Of a stretch of 64,000 bases of DNA, positions 17,286 through 25,231 are shown piece after piece. The position numbers were made by a program, and so were the translations under genes. The notes beneath the pieces are model-generated. The model was not told where the DNA came from and ran no database searches. It saw only the letters and a list, made by a program, of their open reading frames with translations. Each line of letters opens with the position of its first letter. Position 1 is the first letter of the stretch. The stretch covers positions 3,968,001-4,032,000 of the forward strand of contig NZ_CP042266.1 in the NCBI RefSeq assembly GCF_007856155.1, given 5' to 3'. The DNA comes from Streptomyces qinzhouensis. GTDB taxonomy: Bacteria > Actinomycetota > Actinomycetes > Streptomycetales > Streptomycetaceae.

Positions 17286-18365
17286 TCAGTCCCGGTCCTG
17301 CCCGGTGACGGCGGGGTGCAGCGGCGCGGTCTCCGGCACGCCCTCGGGCCGCAGCGCGGCGAACTCCTTGCGCAGCACCGGTACGACCTCCTCGCCGAGG
17401 ATGTCGAGCTGCTCCAGGACCGTCTTCAGCGGCAGCCCGGCATGGTCCATCAGGAACAACTGCCGCTGGTAGTCACCGACAGCGTCCCGGAAGGACAGGG
17501 TCCGTTCGATCACCTGCTGCGGCGAGCCGACGGTCAGCGGGGTCTGCTCGCTGAAGTCCTCCAGCGAGGGCCCGTGGCCGTACACCGGCGCGTTGTCGAA
17601 GTACGGACGGAACTCCCGCATCGCGTCCTGCGAGTTCTTCCGCATGAACACCTGCCCGCCGAGTCCCACGATGGCCTGCTCGGGCGTGCCGTGCCCGTAG
17701 TGCGCATACCGCTTGCGGTACAGCTCGACCATCTTCTTGGTGTGGGACATGGGCCAGAAGATGTTGTTGTGGAAGAAGCCGTCACCGTAGTACGCGGCCT
17801 GTTCGGCGATCTCCGGGGAGCGGATGGAGCCGTGCCAGACGAACGGCGGTACACCGTCGAGCGGGCGCGGGGTCGAGGTGAACGACTGGAGCGGGCTGCG
17901 GAACTTGCCCTCCCAGTCGACCACGTCCTCCCGCCACAGCCGGTGAAGGAGCGCGTAGTTCTCGATGGCGAGCGGGATGCCCTGCCGGATGTCCTGCCCG
18001 AACCACGGATACACCGGACCGGTGTTCCCGCGGCCCATCATCAGGTCCACCCGGCCGTCCGCCAGGTGCTGGAGGTAGGCGTAGTCCTCGGCGATCTTCA
18101 CCGGGTCGTTGGTGGTGATCAGCGTCGTCGAGGTGGACAGGATCAGCTTCTCCGTGCGCGCCGCGACATAGCCGAGCAGGGTCGTCGGCGACGACGGCAC
18201 GAAGGGCGGGTTGTGGTGCTCACCGGTGGCGAAGACATCCAGGCCGACCTCCTCCGCCTTCCGCGCGATGGCCACGGTCGCCTTGATCCGCTCGTGCTCG
18301 GTCGGCGTGCTGCCGTTGGTCGGGTCGGTCGTGACATCGCCGACGGTGAAGATGCCGAACTGCAT
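17286..18365 (-). CDS. LLM-class flavin-dependent monooxygenase
   Basis: 359 residues with the bacterial luciferase TIM-barrel pattern. MQFGIFTVGDV is the first strand, GLDVFATGEHHNPPFVPSSP the EHH-containing active-site region, and YLQHLADGRVDLMMGRGN the loop that positions flavin. The late QVIERTLSFRDAVGDYQRQLF and GLPLKTVLEQLDILGEEVVP blocks are typical. The ATG at 18365 has GGGAGG 8 bp upstream; a long open frame runs further to 18872 but is not family-like. The enzyme would use O2 and FMNH2 from the adjacent reductase to oxidise an unknown small molecule. A GTTGA-N10-TCAAC inverted repeat at 18437-18456 lies in the promoter. Confidence 0.94.
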   Translation of the reverse strand: MQFGIFTVGDVTTDPTNGSTPTEHERIKATVAIARKAEEVGLDVFATGEHHNPPFVPSSPTTLLGYVAARTEKLILSTSTTLITTNDPVKIAEDYAYLQHLADGRVDLMMGRGNTGPVYPWFGQDIRQGIPLAIENYALLHRLWREDVVDWEGKFRSPLQSFTSTPRPLDGVPPFVWHGSIRSPEIAEQAAYYGDGFFHNNIFWPMSHTKKMVELYRKRYAHYGHGTPEQAIVGLGGQVFMRKNSQDAMREFRPYFDNAPVYGHGPSLEDFSEQTPLTVGSPQQVIERTLSFRDAVGDYQRQLFLMDHAGLPLKTVLEQLDILGEEVVPVLRKEFAALRPEGVPETAPLHPAVTGQDRD

Positions 18366-18436
18366 AGCGCTCGCCTCCCGGCTGGGTCCCTCAGCGGGGA
18401 CCGTTGGTCGAACCGCCGATGGAGCATTGGTTGAAT

Positions 18437-18456
18437 GTTGAACTAACCCTATCAAC
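18437..18456. promoter_or_regulatory. Inverted repeat upstream of the monooxygenase pair
   Basis: GTTGA (18437-18441) and TCAAC (18452-18456) are inverted across 10 bp, next to a GTTGAAT/GTTGAAC direct repeat. The position, 72-91 bp upstream of the monooxygenase start, suits a repressor site. Confidence 0.4.
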
Positions 18457-18510
18457 GGGTGCCCCCACCGGTCTATTCCAGCCTCCGCCCAACCCCTGCC
18501 CCGGCGCCCC

Positions 18511-18666
18511 TCAGACGCCTGTGACCAGCAGTTTCGCCACCGCGAACAGCCCCCGGACGGTGGCCGGGGGCAGCTCTTCGAGATCTTAGAAGCGGTACGC
18601 GGACCGCCGCTCCCGCGGTAGGGCCGCGATCTGGTCCGGCCGGATCCGGGCCGATTTCGCCGGCAT
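18511..18666 (-). pseudogene. Small ORF interrupted by an in-frame stop
   Basis: From ATG 18666 the frame reads MPAKSARIRPDQIAALPRER and continues to AYRF, then TAA at 18586-18588, then DLEELPPATVRGLFAVAKLLVTGV to a TGA at 18511. The two halves join naturally as one 50-residue protein with two amphipathic helices, and codon use on both sides of the stop is typical of the genome. This suggests a small gene broken by one substitution, or two remnants. A run of nine C lies 12 bp upstream of the start. The family is not recognised, so function is unknown. Confidence 0.3.
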
Positions 18667-18938
18667 CGCCGGATCGGCCCCCCCCCGGACCGTAACTCCT
18701 CGGTCACTACCGGTGGCGGCCGGTGCGGGTGTGCGGCGCGCAGGGGAGCGCGGCCCGGGCCCGCCTCGGCGAACCGTGGCCGTACGGCCTGGTCGGTGTG
18801 GTGGCGCAGCTGGTGCGGCCTGCGGTGTTCCGTCGGGGAGAGCGGCTTCGGAACCGGCGACAGCGCCCCCACGGCCCGCGGCTCGGTCTCGACCCGCTGC
18901 CGGGGGGCGCACCGGCTTCGCCGGGTGGCCCGGTCGCT
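18667..18938. other. Intergenic stretch, no gene recognised
   Basis: Between the interrupted ORF and the DUF4239 gene. Open frames exist on both strands, but all read like shadow frames (Arg/Pro/Ala-rich, no ribosome site). A C9 tract sits at 18678-18686. Confidence 0.4.
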
Positions 18939-19739
18939 TCAGTCGGCCGTGGTGCCCGCTGCGCGCGGGAACAGCATCCGGAACGTGTCCGCCGAATCCG
19001 TACCGGAACGCCCGAACGGCGCGTCGAAGTCCCAGACCAGGAAGATCAGGAAGGCGATCAGGGCGCTGAAGAAGCCCGCGAGAAGGAGTTCCTGGTAGCT
19101 GCGGCCGATATTCATGGTGAAGATCAGCCCGACCGTCACCAGCGCACCGGCGATCAGCCCGAACCACACCACTCCGGGCAGGGTCGCCGCGGCGTTTTGG
19201 ATCCGGGCGTTGCGGGCCTCGTCGGCGATCGCCACCCGGTCGAGCATGGGCTGGTAGGCCTGGGACTGGAGTTCACCGCGGGGCACGTTTCCGGCGACGG
19301 TGGAGCGGATCTCGTCGAGCAGTTCTCCGCCCCGGCCGTTGACATCGCCGCCGTCGACCATCCGGGGCCACTCCTGGCGGACCACATGCGACACATAGGT
19401 GTCGACGTCGTTGGTGACCCGGGCGCGGTGGTCGGCGGGGAACACCTCGGCGCGCTGGACCAGTTCGTGCAGGGCCTGTGCCTCGCGCCGGACGTCGTCC
19501 TGGGCGGCACTGCGGGCCTCCCAGACACCGGCGATGGCGAGGCCGAGGACGATCGCGTACACCACGCCGACCATCATCGTCATGTACTCCAGGACGTCCG
19601 GGGTCTCCACCCCGTCCTGGCCGGGCTCCTCACCTCTGGCCTCTTTGAGGCTTCGTCTGCGCTGGTTGAGGAGGGTGACGGCGACGACGACCGCGGTGGC
19701 CGCGGCCATGACGATTCCGAGGACCAGCCATTCGGACAT
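18939..19739 (-). CDS. DUF4239 membrane protein
   Basis: 266 residues. Helix 1 (LVLGIVMAAATAVVVAVTLL) and helix 2 (MMVGVVYAIVLGLAIAGVWE) are followed by an extracellular helical domain containing EAQALHELVQRAEVFP, then helix 3 (VVWFGLIAGALVTVGLIFT) and helix 4 (LLAGFFSALIAFLIFLVWDFDAPF). That pattern is the DUF4239 family, distantly like bestrophin channels; function is unproven. GGAG 7 bp before ATG 19739 overlaps the end of the upstream Pro/Thr-rich gene, so the two are probably cotranscribed. Confidence 0.88.
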   Translation of the reverse strand: MSEWLVLGIVMAAATAVVVAVTLLNQRRRSLKEARGEEPGQDGVETPDVLEYMTMMVGVVYAIVLGLAIAGVWEARSAAQDDVRREAQALHELVQRAEVFPADHRARVTNDVDTYVSHVVRQEWPRMVDGGDVNGRGGELLDEIRSTVAGNVPRGELQSQAYQPMLDRVAIADEARNARIQNAAATLPGVVWFGLIAGALVTVGLIFTMNIGRSYQELLLAGFFSALIAFLIFLVWDFDAPFGRSGTDSADTFRMLFPRAAGTTAD

Positions 19740-19752
19740 GGATGTCTCCAGT

Positions 19753-20640
19753 TCAGCGGCCCCGCCGCGGCTTGAGCAGCGCGGCGGCGAGTACGGCCGG
19801 GGTGGTGGTGACCAGTACGAGGACGACGAGGGGCATGCCCTCGCGGTCGGTCTTCGCCGCGGGCGGCCGGTAGGCGGGCAGGTCCTGGGCGGCCGGGACC
19901 GGCCGTACGGGCTTACGCGACGGTGCGGGCTCGGGCGCGGGCTTCGGCGGCGGGGTGCGCCGGACCACGGGCGGTGGTACGGGGGCGGGCGCGGCGATCC
20001 GCTCGGGCGCCGGAGCCGGCGGCGGGGCCGGTGGACGCGGCTCCGGTGCCGGGGGCGGCGCCGGAGCGGGGGTGGGGGCCGGTGTCGGCCTCGGCGTCGG
20101 GGTGGGTGTCGGCGTCGGGCTGGGAGTGGGTGTTGGTGTTGGTGTCGGGGTGGGTGTCGGCGTGGGTGTCGGAGTGGGCGTAGGGGACGGGGTCGGGGTC
20201 GGGGTCGGTTTGGGAGGCTTCGTGGGCTTCGGCGGCTTGGGGCAGTCCGTCAGCAGCCGCAGCCGGACCGTCACCGAGATCCGCGGCGGGAACGGCCCCG
20301 AGGCGGTGACGCGCGCGGAGAGACAGATCAGCCCCGGTAGGTTCAGCTTCACCTTGGCGCCGGCGGAGAACGAGAGCCCCGGCTTCGGCGCCTGCACCGG
20401 CGGCCGTTCGGCGACGGACCGGGCCGCTTCGGCCGCCCGGGGGCTCGGCGCGGGACGCGGGGCCGTGGTCGCCGGAGGAGTAGCCGTCCCCCGCGCCTCA
20501 GGCGCCGCCCGCACTTCCCGGGCTCCCGGCGCGGCGGCGGCCGTACCGCCCCCTGACGCCCCCGATACCCCCGATAACCCCAATAAACCGAAGACGACCG
20601 CCGCGATCGTCACTGCGCTCAGCTGCTCCCATCGGGTCAC
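19753..20640 (-). CDS. Exported Pro/Thr-rich repeat protein
   Basis: 295 residues from a GTG start. The N-terminus holds a hydrophobic export segment ([21 protein letters not shown]). A short folded region near 90-130 ([23 protein letters not shown] to [13 protein letters not shown]) has two Cys that could pair. About 70 residues of Pro-Thr dipeptide repeats then give way to a Pro/Ala-rich arm. The C-terminus is a single helix ([20 protein letters not shown]) with a basic KPRRGR tail. This is a wall-spanning stalk anchored at its C-terminus. It lies 13 bp before the DUF4239 gene. No ribosome site is obvious at the GTG. Confidence 0.72.
   Translation of the reverse strand: MTRWEQLSAVTIAAVVFGLLGLSGVSGASGGGTAAAAPGAREVRAAPEARGTATPPATTAPRPAPSPRAAEAARSVAERPPVQAPKPGLSFSAGAKVKLNLPGLICLSARVTASGPFPPRISVTVRLRLLTDCPKPPKPTKPPKPTPTPTPSPTPTPTPTPTPTPTPTPTPTPSPTPTPTPTPRPTPAPTPAPAPPPAPEPRPPAPPPAPAPERIAAPAPVPPPVVRRTPPPKPAPEPAPSRKPVRPVPAAQDLPAYRPPAAKTDREGMPLVVLVLVTTTPAVLAAALLKPRRGR
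20083..20218 (-). repeat. Low-complexity Pro-Thr codon repeat
   Basis: A stretch of alternating GGGTG/GGTGTC-like units encodes Pro-Thr repeats within the exported protein. It is prone to length change and to shadow ORFs on the plus strand. Confidence 0.8.
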
Positions 20641-20846
20641 ATCAGCACGTTATGGGCGCAGCAGGGACACAGGTAGCACTATCACTTCGACCGATGAATG
20701 AGACATTTGTTGGTGGCGTCACCCACACGCGCATCACCGCAGGTCCAGCGGTTGTAACGCGCCCCAGCGCCGGGGCGCGCACGCGGGGCGAGCCGGACGG
20801 AGCACTCCGGGATGCGGGCACCGGTGGCCCATGAGACGTTCGCCGG

Positions 20847-21062
20847 GTGAGTGAATCACTGATCGACTTGGCACGCTCCGGGTCCGGTTTCGCGGTCGCC
20901 GGACTCACCGTCTGCGCCCTGCTGTTCATGGCCGTCGCCGCGCTGCGGCTGTCGAACGCGGGCCGTACGGAACCGTCCGACGAGGCGGGGTCGCTACGGC
21001 TCGCGGTGTACGGCGGGCTGCTCGCCGTACTGTCCCTGGGGCTGTTCGTGACGGTGATATAG
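20847..21062 (+). CDS. Small two-helix membrane protein
   Basis: 71 residues from GTG 20847. Helix 1 is GFAVAGLTVCALLFMAVAALRL, then a polar loop (SNAGRTEPSDEAGS), then helix 2 (LAVYGGLLAVLSLGLFVTVI) reaching the C-terminus. Codon use fits the genome but no strong ribosome site precedes the start. The stop codon lies within a tandem repeat that continues to about 21097. No family is recognised. Confidence 0.5.
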   Translation: MSESLIDLARSGSGFAVAGLTVCALLFMAVAALRLSNAGRTEPSDEAGSLRLAVYGGLLAVLSLGLFVTVI

Positions 21063-21097
21063 ACGGTGATATAGATAGTGAAATAGACGGTGATGAA
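21050..21097 (+). repeat. Degenerate 12-bp tandem repeat over a gene end
   Basis: About four units related to GACGGTGATATA run from the last codons of the small membrane protein gene into the intergenic space. Confidence 0.7.
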
Positions 21098-21124
21098 GCG
21101 GTACGGCGTCCGCCATCCCCCGGT

Positions 21125-22213
21125 TCAGAGCCAGCCGTTGCGGCGGAAGCTGCGGTGAATCACCACACAGGCGGTCGCCATGATCCCGAGGACCAGCGGA
21201 TAGCCGTACCGCCACTTCAGCTCCGGCATATGCTCGAAGTTCATGCCGTACACCCCGCACACCATGGTCGGGACGGCGATGATCGCGGCCCAGGCGGTGA
21301 TCTTCCGCATATCCGCGTTCTGGGTGACGGTCACCTGTGCCAGATGGGCCTGGAGTATTGAGTCGAGCAGCCCGTCGTATCCGGCGATCTGCTCGTTGAG
21401 CCGTACGAGATGGTCGACGACATCGCGGAAGTACGGCTGCATCTCCGGATCGACCGGCGGTTCGGGGCGGGTCGCGAGCCCGAGCAGCGGGCGCTCCAGC
21501 GGCCCGGCGGCGCGCCGGAGTTCCAGCAGTTCACGCTTGAGCTGGTAGATCCGCCCGGAGTCGCCGCGCTGGGCCCGCTCGCTGAAGACCACGTTCTCGA
21601 CGGCGTCGACATCCTCCTGGACCGCGTCGGCGACCGCGAGATAGTCGTCCACTACCTGGTCGGCGATGGCGTGCAGCACGGCGCCGGGACCCTTGGCGAG
21701 CCGCTGGGGCGAGGTTTCGAGGGCCTCGCGCAGCGGGCCGAGTGAGCCGTGCCGGCCGTGCCGGACGGTGATCACGAAATCGGGTCCGGTGAAGACCATC
21801 AGCTCGCCCGTGTCGACGACTTCACTGGTCGCCGTGAGCTCCTCGTGGGCCACGTAGACACAGGTTTTGAAGACCGCGAAGAGAGTGTCCCCGTACCGCT
21901 CCACCTTGGGGCGCTGATGGGCGTGGACGGCGTCCTCGACGGCCAGCGGATGGAGTCCGAACGTCTCGGCGTAGCCGGCGAATTCGAGATCGGTGGGCTC
22001 GTGGAGGCCGACCCAGACGAAGCCGCGGCCCCGCTTGCGGACCTGGCGCAGGGCGTCCGCCGCGGTGCCGTCGCAGCGCCGCCGCTGCCCGTCCTCGTAC
22101 ACCACACAATTGACCACCGTGCTGCCGAGCGGTGAGCGCCGCGGATGGGAGAGGTCGACCTTGGGCCGGTAGGCACGGCGCACGGCGCGTCGGATGCGGC
22201 GGATGACGGGCAC
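21125..22213 (-). CDS. corA: CorA-family magnesium/divalent cation channel
   Basis: 362 residues from GTG 22213, which has AAGGAG 7 bp upstream; the open frame continues to 22390 but lacks support. The N-terminal alpha/beta domain includes GRGFVWVGLHEPTDLEF and HPLAVEDAVHAHQRPKVERYGDTLF, both standard CorA segments. The long stalk helix ends in TM1 (ITAWAAIIAVPTMVCGVYGMNF), which carries the essential GMN selectivity motif at 323-325. TM2 is YPLVLGIMATACVVIHRSF. It forms a homopentameric inner-membrane channel for Mg2+ (or Co2+). The extended basic N-terminus is common in actinobacterial members. Confidence 0.95.
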   Translation of the reverse strand: MPVIRRIRRAVRRAYRPKVDLSHPRRSPLGSTVVNCVVYEDGQRRRCDGTAADALRQVRKRGRGFVWVGLHEPTDLEFAGYAETFGLHPLAVEDAVHAHQRPKVERYGDTLFAVFKTCVYVAHEELTATSEVVDTGELMVFTGPDFVITVRHGRHGSLGPLREALETSPQRLAKGPGAVLHAIADQVVDDYLAVADAVQEDVDAVENVVFSERAQRGDSGRIYQLKRELLELRRAAGPLERPLLGLATRPEPPVDPEMQPYFRDVVDHLVRLNEQIAGYDGLLDSILQAHLAQVTVTQNADMRKITAWAAIIAVPTMVCGVYGMNFEHMPELKWRYGYPLVLGIMATACVVIHRSFRRNGWL

Positions 22214-22397
22214 GGTGGCGCTCCTTCTGCGGGGCCGCCGGAGGATCCGGGGCCGGGTTTCCTGCCGGTTCAGTGCCCCGGTGGCGGTCCGGCCATGCCT
22301 GGAGGCTACGCGGCCGCGTTCCCGGTGCGCGAGCGGTGCCCGTACCGCCTCCTCACGGCCGTCCTCACGGCCGTCCTCCGGCCGTCCCATGGCGGTC

Positions 22398-23039
22398 CTA
22401 TGGTGCGAATGGTGTCTTCGGAACCCAGGTCAGCGGCTTCCCCGTCGCCTTCGGATGTCCCTCGGGCACCGTCCGGCACGGCGATTCGGCCTCGACCAGG
22501 AGCCGGCCCGCGGGCAGGCTCCACTGGAGGGCGACGATGTCCCCGGTGTCCGGGTCCTCGTAGCGCGCGCCCACCCCGCCGCGGCCGTTCGCCTCGTCGT
22601 CGTACGCGTACCCCGCCTCCCAGCCGTCGGCCCGCAGCCCTTCCCCGGCCCGGCGCAGGGCCTCGCGGGCGGCGGCGCCGCCCATTCCGCCGACGGTCCA
22701 GGAGTGGAGCACTCCGACGGCCGACCGGTCGGTGCGCTCCGATGAGACGGCCGCGCGGACCGGACAGCGCTCGGAGCGCAGGACGTTGTGCCCGGGGTCC
22801 GTGGCGGGTGCGGTGGGGCCGAGGTCCGCGTGGACCCGCCGGGAGCGGTCCTGGAGCCGTTCGGCGGCGGTGTCCGGATCGGCGGCCGGATAGGGCCGGC
22901 CGCGCCAGAGCCGGTCGGCCAGGGGGCCGGTGGTGAGGGCGGCGGTTCCGGCCGCCCCGAGGACGAGGGCGGCCAGGAGCGCCGCGATGACCGTCGTACG
23001 GGGGCGGGGCCGCCCTTGCCGCTGGATGCCGGTGCGCAT
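22398..23039 (-). CDS. Membrane-anchored hypothetical protein
   Basis: 213 residues. A basic start (MRTGIQRQGRPRPRT) precedes one hydrophobic segment (TVIAALLAALVLGAAGTAALT), so the protein is probably anchored with its body outside. The body has WTVGGMGGAAAREALRRAGEGL and YAYDDEANGRGGVGARYEDPD, like a small alpha/beta domain, and ends with a strand-rich Pro tail. No family is recognised. A perfect TGAGTA/TACTCA palindrome at 23076-23091 lies about 40 bp upstream and is probably its control site. The 185 bp between this stop and corA show nothing else. Confidence 0.8.
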   Translation of the reverse strand: MRTGIQRQGRPRPRTTVIAALLAALVLGAAGTAALTTGPLADRLWRGRPYPAADPDTAAERLQDRSRRVHADLGPTAPATDPGHNVLRSERCPVRAAVSSERTDRSAVGVLHSWTVGGMGGAAAREALRRAGEGLRADGWEAGYAYDDEANGRGGVGARYEDPDTGDIVALQWSLPAGRLLVEAESPCRTVPEGHPKATGKPLTWVPKTPFAP

Positions 23040-23075
23040 GGGGCCGACGGTAGGGCAGGGCGGTGCGGTGGTGCC

Positions 23076-23091
23076 TGAGTAGGCGTACTCA
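23076..23091. promoter_or_regulatory. Palindrome TGAGTA-GGCG-TACTCA
   Basis: Two perfect 6-bp arms separated by 4 bp, centred 44 bp upstream of the membrane-anchored hypothetical gene. The size and symmetry suit a dimeric repressor; the regulator is unknown. Confidence 0.5.
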
Positions 23092-23144
23092 ACGGCGGGA
23101 CGGGCCCGGGCGGGTGCTGATGGGCCGGCGTGTTCCTGACGGGT

Positions 23145-23173
23145 TCTTCAACGACTCTTCAAAGGTTCTTCAA
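23145..23173 (+). promoter_or_regulatory. Three TCTTCAA repeats with exact 11-bp spacing
   Basis: TCTTCAA occurs at 23145, 23156 and 23167. One-helical-turn spacing of direct repeats is the hallmark of OmpR/PhoB-type response-regulator sites, and such a regulator is encoded at 25228-26208. A TACCGT at 23185-23190 could be the -10 of a plus-strand promoter. Confidence 0.5.
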
Positions 23174-23238
23174 CGGACCGGCTCTACCGTCCTGGTGTCC
23201 GGTTCGGGAGAGCCGGGTCGGCCGGGGAGGTGGATACG

Positions 23239-23409
23239 GTGATGGGATACGGCCCGAACCGCGTCACGGGGGCCCCGGCATCCGGGCCGCACGGGGGCGG
23301 CCCGGACGGGGTACCGGACCGCACCCGGGAACGGGGCGAGCGGCCCCGTTCCCGTACTCCGGTCCGGCTCCCGGGTCCCTGGCCGGCCCTTACCGACCCC
23401 CACCGGTAA
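23239..23409 (+). CDS. Possible small ORF downstream of the 11-bp repeats
   Basis: 56 residues starting VMGYGPNRVTGAP and rich in Gly, Pro and Arg, ending at TAA 23407. GGGGAGG lies 8 bp before the GTG and 11 bp before the next ATG. Third-position GC is about 80 percent. No hydrophobic segment or Cys is present and no family is recognised. It is listed because it lies just after a plausible regulated promoter; it may be non-coding. Confidence 0.25.
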   Translation: MMGYGPNRVTGAPASGPHGGGPDGVPDRTRERGERPRSRTPVRLPGPWPALTDPHR

Positions 23410-23449
23410 CCGCCGGTCCGCACCGCCCCTGACCGCTCCTCCACCCCGC

Positions 23450-23504
23450 TTCCCGGTCGGTTCCCGGTCAGTTCCCGGTCGGTTCCCGGCGGGTTTCCGG
23501 CCGG
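23450..23504 (+). repeat. Five tandem 11-bp units (TTCCCGGTCGG type)
   Basis: Units start at 23450, 23461, 23472, 23483 and 23494, the last two degenerate. It lies between the 56-codon ORF and the sensor-kinase terminator. It could be slippage or a low-affinity regulator array. Confidence 0.75.
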
Positions 23505-23519
23505 TGGGGCAGTTCCCGT

Positions 23520-23556
23520 CGAAAGCCCGGCCGGCCGCCGCCCGGCCGGGCTTTCG
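23520..23556 (-). terminator. Terminator after the sensor kinase gene
   Basis: CGAAAGCCCGGCCGG pairs with CCGGCCGGGCTTTCG around a 7-nt loop, 15 perfect pairs. It lies 53 bp beyond the kinase stop. Confidence 0.8.
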
Positions 23557-23608
23557 GTATGCCTCCACGGCACGACGCCCCCGGCATACCGCCTCGGATG
23601 CGGCGGGC

Positions 23609-25231
23609 TCAGAGGCGGTCGAGTACGACGGTGAACGTCGTGCCGGTCCCCACCGCGCTCTCCACCCGCACCGTGCCGCCGTGGTCGTGGACGATCTGGC
23701 GGACGATGGACAGACCGAGGCCGCTGCCCCCGGTCAGCCGGCCGCGGGCCGCGTCCGCGCGCCAGAAGCGGTCGAAGAGATGCGGGAGATCGTCGGCGGG
23801 GATCCCGTGGCCGGTGTCCCGGACCAGGATCAGGGCGTGCGGCCCGTGGGCTTCGAGGGCGAGCGTCACGGTTCCGCCGGGCGGGGTCGCCCGGATGGCG
23901 TTGCCGACCAGATTGCCGACGGCCTGACGGAGCCGGTCCGGGTCGGCGTGGACCAGGACCGGAGGGCCGTGGTCGGCGGGTTCCAGGGCGAGTGTGACCC
24001 CGGTCGGCTCAGCCCGGGCCAGCTGGGCGGTACGGCAGGTCTCCAGCAGCTCGCCGAGATCCGTCTCGGTACGGTGGTAGGTGAGGGCGCCCGCCTCGGC
24101 GAGCGCCAGCTGCTGGAGGTCGTCGACGATCCGCTGCTGGAGCATGACCTCCTCGTGGAGGGAGTCCAGCAGCTCCGGCGTCGGCTCCACATAGCCGTCC
24201 TGGAGGGCTTCCACATAGCCGCGCAGATTGGCCAGCGGCGTCCGCAGTTCATGGGCGATGTCGCCGGTCATCCGGCGCTGGCGTTCCTCGGAGCGCTGGA
24301 GCGAGGCGGCCATCCGGTTGAAGTCGCGGGCCAGCCCGGCGATCTCGTCCCGGCCGGTGGCCGGGACCCGCCGCCCGAGATCGCCCTCGCCGAGCGAGCG
24401 GGTCGCCTCCGTCAGCGCCAGGACCGGGCCCAGCACGGCCCGGCTCAGCAGCAGCGCGGCCGCCAAGACCGCCAGGGCCACACCGGCCGCGACGCCCGCG
24501 GCCTGTTGGGCACCCGGGGCGGGCGGCGGCTCGTCGCCCACCCCGAGCCGTACTTCGAGCCGGGGCGGCACGGCGCCCCGGACGCTGTCCCGGAACACCT
24601 GCTGGAGGCAGGGGTCCATGCCCGCCGTATCGCGGCCCATGCACGCCTGGGCCGCCTCCGTCACCGACGGACGCGCCTCGGGCGGCTCGGGGCGCGGGCA
24701 CTGCGGACGGGACGGTTCGGTCCGTACCGACGGGGTGCCGCTCGGGGTGAAGCTGACCATCGGATCGGCCCCGGCGCGGGTGAGACAGGCCGCGTACCGC
24801 ATACCGGCGAGGTACTCGCGGATCTCGCGGACCGTGGTCTCCATCCGGTGGACCCTGCCGGTACCGGCAGGGGGGCGGAAATCGGGCAGCGGATCGACCA
24901 GGACCGGTGTGCGGTCCCCGGCCGGGCGCGGTTCGCGGCCGTCGAGGGCGTCGGAGTCGGCGAGCAGGACATCGTCCCCCGTGGTGACCCGGATCCGCTG
25001 CCCGGTGTCCCGGGCCAGCGCGTGCACGGCGGTCGCGACCCCCTCCCAGGTGCCGCGGGTGGCGCCGTACTGCCGCAGTCCGGCGGTGATCCGGATCTCC
25101 TCGGCCAGACCGGCGGTGACGCTCTCCTCGACGGCGCCGGTCGTCTGCCGCCAGGTCAGCCACGCGGTCGCGGCGCTCGCGGCGACCGCGACGCAGAGCA
25201 GCAGCCCGAGGGCGCGCAGACGGAAGCTCAC
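23609..25231 (-). CDS. Two-component sensor histidine kinase
   Basis: 540 residues. TM1 is about 8-27; a roughly 215-residue extracytoplasmic sensor with four Cys (149, 178, 197, 208) follows; TM2 is about 246-264. HAMP runs 265-318 (LALTEATRSLGEGDLGRRVP). The HisKA motif DIAHELRTPLANL carries H327. The ATPase has the N-box NLVGNAIRATPPGG, DTGHGIP and the GSGLGLSIV G2 box. The GTG start overlaps the response-regulator stop by 4 bp, so the pair is coupled. The paired Cys suggest a disulphide-stabilised or redox-responsive sensor; the signal is unknown. Confidence 0.95.
   Translation of the reverse strand: MSFRLRALGLLLCVAVAASAATAWLTWRQTTGAVEESVTAGLAEEIRITAGLRQYGATRGTWEGVATAVHALARDTGQRIRVTTGDDVLLADSDALDGREPRPAGDRTPVLVDPLPDFRPPAGTGRVHRMETTVREIREYLAGMRYAACLTRAGADPMVSFTPSGTPSVRTEPSRPQCPRPEPPEARPSVTEAAQACMGRDTAGMDPCLQQVFRDSVRGAVPPRLEVRLGVGDEPPPAPGAQQAAGVAAGVALAVLAAALLLSRAVLGPVLALTEATRSLGEGDLGRRVPATGRDEIAGLARDFNRMAASLQRSEERQRRMTGDIAHELRTPLANLRGYVEALQDGYVEPTPELLDSLHEEVMLQQRIVDDLQQLALAEAGALTYHRTETDLGELLETCRTAQLARAEPTGVTLALEPADHGPPVLVHADPDRLRQAVGNLVGNAIRATPPGGTVTLALEAHGPHALILVRDTGHGIPADDLPHLFDRFWRADAARGRLTGGSGLGLSIVRQIVHDHGGTVRVESAVGTGTTFTVVLDRL

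Noticed and set aside
20083..20218. Plus-strand Gly/Val-rich protein opposite the Pro-Thr repeats
   Set aside because: It is the reverse reading of a Pro-Thr repeat inside an exported protein that has a signal segment and C-terminal anchor.
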